Shown: piece by piece, positions 1 to 5,327 of the stretch
Numbering within the stretch: the first letter of the stretch is position 1
Layout: each line of letters begins with the position of its first letter
Origin: an uncultured Sediminibacterium sp.
GTDB lineage: Bacteria > Bacteroidota > Bacteroidia > Chitinophagales > Chitinophagaceae
Length of the DNA: 5,327 nt
NCBI GenBank assembly: GCA_937907555.1
Contig: CALEST010000383.1
Span: forward strand, 1-5,327
Reading direction: 5' to 3'
Notes under the pieces: model-generated
What the model saw: only the letters and a program-made list of their open reading frames with translations
The model's database searches: none
What the model was told of the DNA's origin: nothing
Translations under genes and position numbers: made by a program

Positions 1-922
1 AATCCACCATTCCCTCTGCAACTATACATTGGATATTCTCGTCTTTTTTTAGTTGCTCCATTAATGTTTCCCTGTTTTCATAAAAAGTATAGTGCAGTTG
101 ACTCACAGGGGAAAACGGAGAACTGTTTTCTGTAAGCACTACCAGGTCGTTGTTCATATAATATTTACCACCCATGATTAGTAATGCCAGATGATAGTCG
201 AAATTGTGCTTGTATTTATGGTAGTCAATGAAATCAGGATATTTCTTCAGCGCTGCCAGCAGGGGTTCGAAATGATAGTTTTCAGGAACATAAACCTGCG
301 TTACATTTCTGCAGCCCAAACCAAAATACTGCAGCACGTCATCTGCGAGTAAGGATAGTGTTTCAGGCGATTCTGATCCCCCTAAAATGGCAACAGATGT
401 TCTGTTTCTTCGGATGATATTCGGGTATTTGCCAAAATAATAATCAAAATAGCGGCTGGAATTATTACTGCCGGTTGCAATATAGGCATCCAGCCCTTTC
501 AGTTTTTCTGCAAAAGTTACCCAGTTCTGTATTCTAACATCCCATTCATACAATTTGGCTACCAGGTGCTTAATAAGTACTTCGTCTTTGGAAGAAGGTT
601 TAATTACACTGATATGACCTGAAACAAACACACATAGGAAGTCGTGAAAACCTACCAGTGGAATATTTCCGGCCATTACAATGCCTACCTGTTTGGGATG
701 GGCGATTGATGCGGGAACCTTGTATTTTTCTGCCCAGTCTGTCAATTGTTTTTCATCAAGAAAGGTTAGGGCAATTTGCTCGCTGGCTTTTTCAATGAAT
801 TCCGGAACAAACCACTGGTTTTCACGATAAGCCCTTTCTTTAACTTCCTGCCAGTCGGGGGTATTCGACAGAATATATTGACCTAATCGGGATAATAATC
901 CAATTCGTTCTTGTAAAATCAT
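1..922 (-). CDS. LuxC-family acyl-CoA reductase, C-terminus cut by window edge
   Basis: This reading frame is open from an ATG at 922-920 to the left edge, giving 307 full codons with no stop. The protein resembles the LuxC-type acyl-CoA reductases, aldehyde-dehydrogenase-like enzymes that reduce acyl-CoA or an acyl-enzyme thioester to a fatty aldehyde with NAD(P)H. Visible landmarks are MAGNIP at residues 83-88, a KPSSKDE segment from residue 108, an IATGS segment at 148-152, a GGSES turn at 181-185, and GLGCRNV, whose Cys204 is the likely acyl-accepting nucleophile. No signal peptide or membrane segment is seen, so it is probably cytoplasmic. As I recall, Bacteroidetes members of this family are about 330-350 residues, shorter than bioluminescence LuxC, so perhaps 25-40 residues are missing here. 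No luxD, luxE or luciferase gene is nearby, so bioluminescence is not implied; the physiological substrate is unknown. It is transcribed divergently from the ferredoxin gene. Confidence 0.88.
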   Translation of the reverse strand, partial: MILQERIGLLSRLGQYILSNTPDWQEVKERAYRENQWFVPEFIEKASEQIALTFLDEKQLTDWAEKYKVPASIAHPKQVGIVMAGNIPLVGFHDFLCVFVSGHISVIKPSSKDEVLIKHLVAKLYEWDVRIQNWVTFAEKLKGLDAYIATGSNNSSRYFDYYFGKYPNIIRRNRTSVAILGGSESPETLSLLADDVLQYFGLGCRNVTQVYVPENYHFEPLLAALKKYPDFIDYHKYKHNFDYHLALLIMGGKYYMNNDLVVLTENSSPFSPVSQLHYTFYENRETLMEQLKKDENIQCIVAEGMVD

Positions 923-940
923 TTGTCAACCGTATTTTTG
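911..940 (+). promoter_or_regulatory. Candidate promoter (-33/-7) for the ferredoxin operon
   Basis: A TTG at 911-913 is followed after 19 bp by TATTTTTG at 933-940, which matches the Bacteroidetes -7 consensus TAnnTTTG exactly; the spacing is also within the usual range. Transcription would start near 945-948 and give a leader of roughly 36-39 nt before the ferredoxin ATG at 984. The -33 part overlaps the first codons of the divergent acyl-CoA reductase gene. A second, poorer box, TAATTTTA at 953-960, is a possible alternative. In this A+T-rich DNA, chance matches are common. Confidence 0.42.
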
Positions 941-946
941 GTACTG

Positions 947-954
947 CAAAAGTA
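947..954 (-). promoter_or_regulatory. Candidate -7 promoter box for the acyl-CoA reductase gene
   Basis: Read on the minus strand, this is TACTTTTG, an exact match to the Bacteroidetes -7 consensus TAnnTTTG, lying 24 bp before the ATG at 922. The only upstream TTTG is at 973-970, which gives a spacer of 15 bp, shorter than the usual 17-23 bp, so the -33 element is weak or absent. The box faces a similar one on the plus strand at 933-940. The assignment rests on consensus matching alone. Confidence 0.5.
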
Positions 955-983
955 ATTTTACAAACCTAACAAACCCATTTCGT

Positions 984-1331
984 ATGGCAATCAAAATAAC
1001 AGAAGAGTGTATCAATTGTGGCGCCTGTGAGCCTGAATGTCCAAATAATGCAATTTATGAAGGAGGAGTAGAGTGGGCAATTGCCGACGGTACCACTATC
1101 AAGGGAAGTTTTCAGTTAATGGACGGGTCTACTGTTGATGCCGACCAGCGTTTTGCGCCCATTAGTCTGGACACCTATTTTATCGTTCCCAATAAGTGTA
1201 CCGAGTGTCAGGGATTTCATGAAGAGCCTCAGTGTGCAGCTGTTTGTCCGGTAGATTGCTGTGTGCCTGATGAAATGTATCAGGAAACCGTTGAAGAATT
1301 AATGGCCAAGAAGGCTAAAATGCATATTTAA
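984..1331 (+). CDS. 2[4Fe-4S] ferredoxin, Bacteroidetes type with inter-motif insertion
   Basis: This 115-residue protein is a small soluble cytoplasmic electron carrier predicted to hold two [4Fe-4S] clusters. The first motif is Cys9-x2-Cys12-x2-Cys15-x3-Cys19-Pro. The second is Cys72-x2-Cys75-x8-Cys84-x3-Cys88-Pro. The eight-residue loop between Cys75 and Cys84 is the signature of Allochromatium vinosum-type ferredoxins, which typically have unusually low and unequal cluster potentials. By family rule, Cys9, 12, 15 and 88 bind one cluster and Cys72, 75, 84 and 19 the other. The motifs are 52 residues apart (Cys19 to Cys72), against about 18 in the A. vinosum protein as I recall it; the extra segment at about 28-66 is acidic and Gly/Thr-rich. 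Two further cysteines, 92 and 93, follow the second motif. The ATG is chosen because the first cluster motif begins eight residues later. It is the first gene of the probable operon, and its redox partner is not evident. Confidence 0.93.
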   Translation: MAIKITEECINCGACEPECPNNAIYEGGVEWAIADGTTIKGSFQLMDGSTVDADQRFAPISLDTYFIVPNKCTECQGFHEEPQCAAVCPVDCCVPDEMYQETVEELMAKKAKMHI

Positions 1332-1347
1332 TTGCACAAATAATCAA

Positions 1348-2328
1348 ATGAAGCGAAAAGTTGCATTGGTTACAGGAGGCCTGAGTGGAGAAGCCCAAAT
1401 CAGTTACAAGAGTGCTTTGACGGTTGGCAATCATGTAGACCGGAATAAGTATCTCGTTTATAAAATTGATATCAATGCCACCGGCTGGTGGTATGAATCT
1501 GCTTCAGGTGAAAAACAACCCGTGAATAAAGCTGATTTTTCCATTGTGGAGAACAATGAAAAAGTAGTTTTTGACGTGGCATTGATGTGCATTCATGGCA
1601 CTCCGGGTGAAGACGGGAAGTTGCAGGGATATTTTGATTTGATTGGGTTGCCTTATACCAGTTGCGATGCAGCCACTTCCGCACTAACCATGAACAAACG
1701 CTACACGGTTGCGGTTGCTTCTTTTGGAGGTATTGCTGTGGCGAAGTCTATGCATTTGTTTAGTCATACGCATGTACCCGTTAATGAAATACTTTCCCAG
1801 CTACAATTGCCCTTGTTTGTGAAACCCAACAATGGAGGTAGCAGTATTGGTATGAGTAAAGTAAACCATTCCGATGAACTGGAGACTGCTATTGCCAAAG
1901 CTTTTAGAGAAGATCATCAGATTCTGATAGAAGAATTCATCAGCGGCAGGGAATTTACGATTGGGGTATTCAAGCAGGATGGAGTCATCAGAGTATTGCC
2001 CATTACAGAAATAACAACCCAGAATGAATTCTTCGATTTTGAAGCCAAGTATCAGGGAAAGAGCATAGAAACTACTCCGGCAGAGATAGATGAGACGATG
2101 AAAATTGCTTTGGAAGCCTCAGCCAAAAGGGTTTATGAAATATTCAATTGCAGGGGAGTAGTCAGGGTAGATTTTATTTACGACACCCAGCATCAGAAAC
2201 CATTTATGCTGGAAGTAAATACCGTACCTGGTCAAAGTGATGCTTCCGTAATTCCTCAGCAAGTGAGAGCAATGGGAATGAGTCTGACTGATTTTTATTC
2301 AGCAGTAATTGAGCAGGCTTTTCACTAA
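1348..2328 (+). CDS. ddl: D-alanine--D-alanine ligase
   Basis: This 326-residue ATP-grasp enzyme joins two D-alanines in the cytoplasm, using ATP, to supply the dipeptide that MurF adds to the peptidoglycan precursor. The N-terminal GG-x-S-x-E turn places Glu15 at the position of the D-Ala-binding Glu15 of E. coli DdlB. HGTPGEDG is at 83-90, the ATP-binding Lys159 sits in FVKP, and the glycine/serine-rich loop GGSSIGM is at 163-169. Lys234-Tyr235 correspond to the omega-loop Lys215-Tyr216 of DdlB, where Tyr favours D-Ala over D-lactate as second substrate. Arg273, Asp275, Glu289 and Asn291 match the catalytic and Mg-binding residues. The segment after Asn291 reads TVPGQS, where many Ddl proteins have a Met after PG; I recall Gln as common in Bacteroidetes. 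Full length is normal for the family. The gene starts 16 bp after the ferredoxin stop and is probably co-transcribed with it; no Shine-Dalgarno motif is present. Confidence 0.96.
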   Translation: MKRKVALVTGGLSGEAQISYKSALTVGNHVDRNKYLVYKIDINATGWWYESASGEKQPVNKADFSIVENNEKVVFDVALMCIHGTPGEDGKLQGYFDLIGLPYTSCDAATSALTMNKRYTVAVASFGGIAVAKSMHLFSHTHVPVNEILSQLQLPLFVKPNNGGSSIGMSKVNHSDELETAIAKAFREDHQILIEEFISGREFTIGVFKQDGVIRVLPITEITTQNEFFDFEAKYQGKSIETTPAEIDETMKIALEASAKRVYEIFNCRGVVRVDFIYDTQHQKPFMLEVNTVPGQSDASVIPQQVRAMGMSLTDFYSAVIEQAFH

Positions 2329-2354
2329 ATTGTTTTCTTAATTAAATATAGCAA

Positions 2355-3173
2355 GTGTTTAAGTTCATTACAGATAAACCACTTTGGGTAAATATGTTAA
2401 CAGGAATAGGAATTATTCTGCTGTTAATACTCTTATTTTTTGGATCACTTGACTGGATAACCGGATATGGCAAATTTGAAAAAGTGCCCAATGTTGCGGG
2501 TCAGCATATTATTGCTGCGCAAAAATTACTGGAAGATCAGGGATTTGAAGTAGTGATTCAGGATTCAGTTTACATAGACACCATTGCCAAGCAGGCAGTA
2601 ATCAGACAGTCTCCGGAAGCAGATGCTATTGTTAAAACAGGCAGAAGAATTTATTTAACACTGAACAGAACCATTCCCCCACAGGTTGAAATGCCCAATC
2701 TAACAGGGTTTTCAATTCGCAGTGCGGAAATGTATCTGCAAAGTCTTGGGTTGAAACTAGGCTTTGTTACCTACAAACCGGATATTGCCCGGAATGCTGT
2801 TTTAGAGCAATTGATTAACGGAACACCCGTTAAACCCGGCCAGAAAGTTCCAATAGGTACCATTATTAATCTGGTGTTGGGCAGCGGTATTGGTGGAGAC
2901 GAGCTGGACGTGCCGGATTTAGTGGGTCTTACGCTGGAACAGGCAAAAGAAACCCTGACCGGGTTGAATGTTAACATTGGGTCCATTGTAGCAGCTGGTT
3001 CAATAAGAGATTCTGCCAGTGCTTTTATCATCCGTCAAAATCCTCCTCTCTGGAGTGAAATACCGGGTGCTGATGGTAATCCTGTAAAAAATAAAATCAG
3101 ATCCGGACAATTAATCGACCTTTACATTAGTGAACAGGCACCTGTAAAAGATACTGTAAATCATCATCCTTAA
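2355..3173 (+). CDS. Membrane-anchored protein with three PASTA domains
   Basis: This 272-residue protein has a short cytoplasmic head, one hydrophobic segment at about 12-33 and then three PASTA repeats at roughly 41-105, 110-176 and 184-259. Each repeat opens with a VP-or-MP-x-hydrophobic-x-G motif (VPNVAG, MPNLTG, VPDLVG) followed by an AxxxL helix. The third carries a longer loop around 230-250. The topology puts the repeats in the periplasm. PASTA domains in Gram-positive Ser/Thr kinases and penicillin-binding proteins contact peptidoglycan fragments or beta-lactams, so a wall-sensing or wall-binding role is inferred, but there is no kinase or transpeptidase domain here. The start is GTG at 2355, 26 bp after the ddl stop. 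An ATG at 2394 would cut into the membrane segment, and the amino acids after the GTG resemble the usual N-terminus of homologues. The position next to ddl supports an envelope role; the exact function is unknown. Confidence 0.88.
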   Translation: MFKFITDKPLWVNMLTGIGIILLLILLFFGSLDWITGYGKFEKVPNVAGQHIIAAQKLLEDQGFEVVIQDSVYIDTIAKQAVIRQSPEADAIVKTGRRIYLTLNRTIPPQVEMPNLTGFSIRSAEMYLQSLGLKLGFVTYKPDIARNAVLEQLINGTPVKPGQKVPIGTIINLVLGSGIGGDELDVPDLVGLTLEQAKETLTGLNVNIGSIVAAGSIRDSASAFIIRQNPPLWSEIPGADGNPVKNKIRSGQLIDLYISEQAPVKDTVNHHP

Positions 3174-3182
3174 AAATATTGT

Positions 3183-3491
3183 ATGCAAACAATTACTGTA
3201 GAAGAATTAAAAGCCAAACTGGATAGCGGAGAATCTATTAACCTGGTGGATGTAAGAGAGCCTCACGAAAGAGCTGATTTTAATATTGGAGGTATGCATG
3301 TTCCGCTGGGTCATATTCAAACAATGCAATTGGATGAAATTGAACATTTGAAAAATGAACCCATCCATATCTATTGCAGAAGCGGAAACAGAAGCGGACA
3401 GGCTTGTTTGATTCTGGAAACGGCAGGTTTCTCTAATCTGATTAATGTTACCGGAGGAATGCTTGCCTGGCAGGATCGCATCAAAGGATAA
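3183..3491 (+). CDS. Single-domain rhodanese-like sulfurtransferase
   Basis: This 102-residue protein consists of one rhodanese domain, the size of GlpE or PspE. The family motif LVDVRE lies at 21-26, and the active-site loop CRSGNR at 65-70 supplies the catalytic Cys65 that would carry a persulfide; the following GxAC helix and the C-terminal GGMLAW motif at 91-96 are also typical. With all key residues present it should be active as a sulfur carrier or thiosulfate/thiol sulfurtransferase, but the physiological donor and acceptor cannot be read from the sequence. There is no signal peptide, so it should be cytoplasmic, unlike periplasmic PspE. It follows the PASTA gene by 9 bp and is the last gene before the terminator, so co-transcription is likely; a functional connection to the wall genes is not evident. 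Confidence 0.93.
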   Translation: MQTITVEELKAKLDSGESINLVDVREPHERADFNIGGMHVPLGHIQTMQLDEIEHLKNEPIHIYCRSGNRSGQACLILETAGFSNLINVTGGMLAWQDRIKG

Positions 3492-3513
3492 TAAATTAAC
3501 ATCAATTTATAAT

Positions 3514-3550
3514 GCCCCAACCTGAATTCTCAGGTATTGGGGCTTTTTTT
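3514..3550 (+). terminator. Intrinsic terminator after the rhodanese gene
   Basis: A G+C-rich hairpin has outer arms GCCCCAA (3514-3520) and TTGGGGC (3537-3543) and inner arms CCTGA and TCAGG around an ATTC loop, with a two-base TA bulge on the 3' side. Seven T residues follow immediately (3544-3550). There is no matching A tract on the left, so it should act on plus-strand transcripts only. It lies 22 bp after the rhodanese stop and closes the probable ferredoxin-ddl-PASTA-rhodanese operon. Confidence 0.92.
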
Positions 3551-3568
3551 GTATTGAAAATAAAATGT

Positions 3569-5327
3569 ATGTGTAAGAAGGCAGCAGTTCTGTTATTATT
3601 CTTTATAGCCCAGTTGCCATTATGGGCCAATACCGTTTCAGGTGTTATTGGTTCTGCTTCCAATCAGTCTCCCTTGCCATTTTCTTCTGTTCTGGTAAAA
3701 GGCACTACCAGGGGTGCTACTGCCAATAGTAATGGTTTTTACAGTTTATTGCTCAACCCGGGCAAATACACGCTGGTGTTTCAATTTATAGGATATCAGT
3801 CGCAGGAAAAAAATATTGTAGTTACCAATCAGCCAATCAATCTTGATGTTTTTCTGGAGAATCAAACCTATCAATTGAATGAAGTGGTTGTAAAAACAGG
3901 TGGAGAAGATCCGGCATACGGCATTATCAGAAATGCCATAGCCAGGAGAAAAGAAAATGCCACTGAAATCAAAGAATTTTCTGCTGAAGTGTACATAAAG
4001 GGTCAGATGCAGCTGCGGAATTATCCCAAAACTTTTCTGGGGCAGAAAGTAGATTTTGAAGATGGCGATACCAGTAAAAGAAAAATGTTATTCCTGTCTG
4101 AAACTATTGCAAAGTATTCTGTTAGCGAACCCAATCAAAGAAAAGTAGAGATTGTTTCAACAAAAGTAAGTGGCAGAAGCAATGGGTTTGGTTTTGGGAA
4201 CCCACAGATTATTTCTTTTTACGACAATATGGTATCCCTGGGAGATGGGTTGAATCCCAGAGGGTTTATATCCCCTATATCGGATAATGCACTGAACTTT
4301 TATCGGTACAAATTTGAGGGCACATTTTATGAATCAGGAAAAGAAATCAATCGCATTCGAGTGGCGCCCAAAAGAAATTATGAACCATTGTTTACGGGTT
4401 ATATTCATATAACTGAAAATGACTGGCATATTCAAAGTGTAGATTTAAAGCTGGTGAGAGAGCAACAAATGCAATTGCTTGATTCATTGGTTATTCAGCA
4501 ACAATACGTGCCTTTAAAATCTTTTTGGGTAATTAAACAGCAAATGATTTATCCCTATGGGAAATTTTTTGGATTTGATTTTTTTGGAAGCTTCCTTCAG
4601 GTGTACAATCAGTTTGATATTGTTCCTGTTTTTAAACCCAAATTTTTCAATAATGTAATTCGCCGGTATGAAGATAGTGCCAATAAAAAAACAATGTCCT
4701 ATTGGGATAGTATCCGTCCATTACCCTTGTTGGCTGAAGAAGTAAGGGATTACCAGAAAAAAGACAGCCTGGAGAAAGTAAGAGAATCCCCTGCTTACCT
4801 GGATTCACTCGACAAAATAAGAAACAAGATCAGTATCGGGGCTATTTTGCTTACCGGTAAATTCTTTTCTAAGCGTAAAGAGAAAACTACTTTGCGTATT
4901 GATCCCCTAATTAATTCGCTGAACTTTAATACAGTGGAAGGCGGTGTTTTACTGGTTGCGCCGCAATGGACCAAACAATACGAGGGTAGAAAATCTTTAA
5001 CCATTACTCCTGAATTCCGATATGGATTCGCCAATAAGCATTTTAATCCTTCACTTGCCTTGAATTATAGTTTTGGGAAAAAATATTATCAGTCTTTGCA
5101 GATTGCGGGGGGTAAAAAGGTTTTTCAGTTTAACAATGCTGCTCCTATTTCTGAACCCATTAACTCTATTTATACGCTTTTGCGAGAACAGAATTTCATG
5201 AAAATTTATGAGGCGGATTTTTTCCGAATCAATTATAATGCGGGTATTGGAAATGGGTTGAACTTTTCGGGTTCTCTTCAATACCAGAATAGAAGACCTT
5301 TGAATAATCTTCCTGATATTGCTTTCT
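3569..5327 (+). CDS. DUF5686 family outer-membrane protein with carboxypeptidase-regulatory-like domain, C-terminus cut
   Basis: The frame is open from an ATG at 3569 to the right edge: 586 full codons without a stop. Residues 1-20 form a signal peptide (MCKK, then a hydrophobic run, likely cleavage after LWA at 18-20), so the protein is exported. Residues about 22-105 are a carboxypeptidase-regulatory-like beta-sandwich ending in LNEVVV, as at the N-terminus of many Bacteroidetes outer-membrane proteins. The segment EDPAYGIIRNAI (from about 113) and FNTVEGG (453-459) are typical of the DUF5686 family. From about residue 470 there are alternating polar and aromatic stretches typical of outer-membrane beta strands, suggesting a C-terminal barrel. 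As I recall, relatives are about 800-850 residues, so roughly a third is missing. An in-frame TTG at 3554 is a less likely start. The gene begins 18 bp after the terminator's T tract, and no clear promoter is seen in the gap. The molecular function of the family is unknown to me; it is not a SusC-type receptor, since no plug domain is visible. Confidence 0.85.
   Translation, partial: MCKKAAVLLLFFIAQLPLWANTVSGVIGSASNQSPLPFSSVLVKGTTRGATANSNGFYSLLLNPGKYTLVFQFIGYQSQEKNIVVTNQPINLDVFLENQTYQLNEVVVKTGGEDPAYGIIRNAIARRKENATEIKEFSAEVYIKGQMQLRNYPKTFLGQKVDFEDGDTSKRKMLFLSETIAKYSVSEPNQRKVEIVSTKVSGRSNGFGFGNPQIISFYDNMVSLGDGLNPRGFISPISDNALNFYRYKFEGTFYESGKEINRIRVAPKRNYEPLFTGYIHITENDWHIQSVDLKLVREQQMQLLDSLVIQQQYVPLKSFWVIKQQMIYPYGKFFGFDFFGSFLQVYNQFDIVPVFKPKFFNNVIRRYEDSANKKTMSYWDSIRPLPLLAEEVRDYQKKDSLEKVRESPAYLDSLDKIRNKISIGAILLTGKFFSKRKEKTTLRIDPLINSLNFNTVEGGVLLVAPQWTKQYEGRKSLTITPEFRYGFANKHFNPSLALNYSFGKKYYQSLQIAGGKKVFQFNNAAPISEPINSIYTLLREQNFMKIYEADFFRINYNAGIGNGLNFSGSLQYQNRRPLNNLPDIAF

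Noticed and set aside
1472..1684. Minus-strand open frame of 70 codons
   Set aside because: It lies fully antisense inside ddl, and its translation, rich in His, Trp and Arg, resembles no family I know; it is a shadow of the real gene.
1348..2328. Vancomycin-resistance type D-Ala-D-Lac ligase (VanA-like)
   Set aside because: The omega loop carries Lys-Tyr at 234-235, as in D-Ala-D-Ala ligases, and no vanH or vanX genes are nearby.
2771..3031. Minus-strand open frame of 86 codons
   Set aside because: It is antisense to the PASTA gene, whose frame has clear domain repeats; the antisense translation has no recognisable motif.
3363..3405. Short direct repeat of AGAAGCGGA in the rhodanese gene
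   Set aside because: It simply encodes the repeated Arg-Ser-Gly of the catalytic loop region and is explained by the protein sequence.
3523..3532. Inner palindrome TGAATTCTCA as a regulator site
   Set aside because: It forms the loop end of the terminator hairpin and needs no other explanation.
3565..3576. Short ATG-started frame just before the DUF5686 gene
   Set aside because: It ends after three codons (stop at 3574-3576), so it cannot be a gene; the ATG at 3569 in another frame opens the long reading frame.
4795..5281. Two minus-strand open frames (4795-5034 and 5051-5281)
   Set aside because: Both are antisense to the long DUF5686 frame, which reads through the whole region with family motifs; the minus-strand products are low in information.
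3569..5327. SusC-like TonB-dependent receptor, suggested by the N-terminal carboxypeptidase-regulatory-like domain
   Set aside because: No TonB box or plug domain follows; instead residues from about 113 and the NTVEG motif fit DUF5686.

Overview
This window looks like an ordinary chromosomal stretch from a Bacteroidetes (Bacteroidota) bacterium, plausibly of the Chitinophagaceae. The phylum call rests on four things: an A+T-rich sequence with no Shine-Dalgarno motifs before the starts; candidate promoters of the TAnnTTTG (-7) type; a ferredoxin of the phylum's characteristic form; and a carboxypeptidase-regulatory-like/DUF5686 outer-membrane protein, a family largely confined to this phylum. 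The family-level placement is a weaker inference. No phage, transposon, CRISPR, tRNA or rRNA sequence was seen.

Layout. Positions 1-922 (minus strand) carry a LuxC-type acyl-CoA reductase whose C-terminus runs off the left edge. A 61-bp divergent intergenic region (923-983) holds two facing -7-like boxes that together form a near-palindrome. On the plus strand, four closely spaced genes follow (gaps of 16, 26 and 9 bp): a 2[4Fe-4S] ferredoxin, D-alanine--D-alanine ligase (ddl), a membrane-anchored protein with three PASTA domains, and a single-domain rhodanese. A strong intrinsic terminator at 3514-3550 ends this probable operon. From 3569 to the right edge there is the first part of a secreted, probably outer-membrane DUF5686 protein. 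There is no gene-free stretch longer than about 80 bp.

How the genes may work together. Ddl makes the D-Ala-D-Ala dipeptide for peptidoglycan precursors, and the PASTA protein probably displays its repeats in the periplasm, where PASTA domains elsewhere contact peptidoglycan, so the middle of the operon is envelope-related. The ferredoxin could supply electrons to an unidentified partner. Its divergent pairing with the acyl-CoA reductase is a recurring Bacteroidetes arrangement as I recall it, but I know of no established functional link. The rhodanese has an intact catalytic loop but no visible partner. I do not see a clear new system here. The most worthwhile points are the facing-promoter palindrome, the ferredoxin insertion and the kinase-free PASTA/Ddl pairing.
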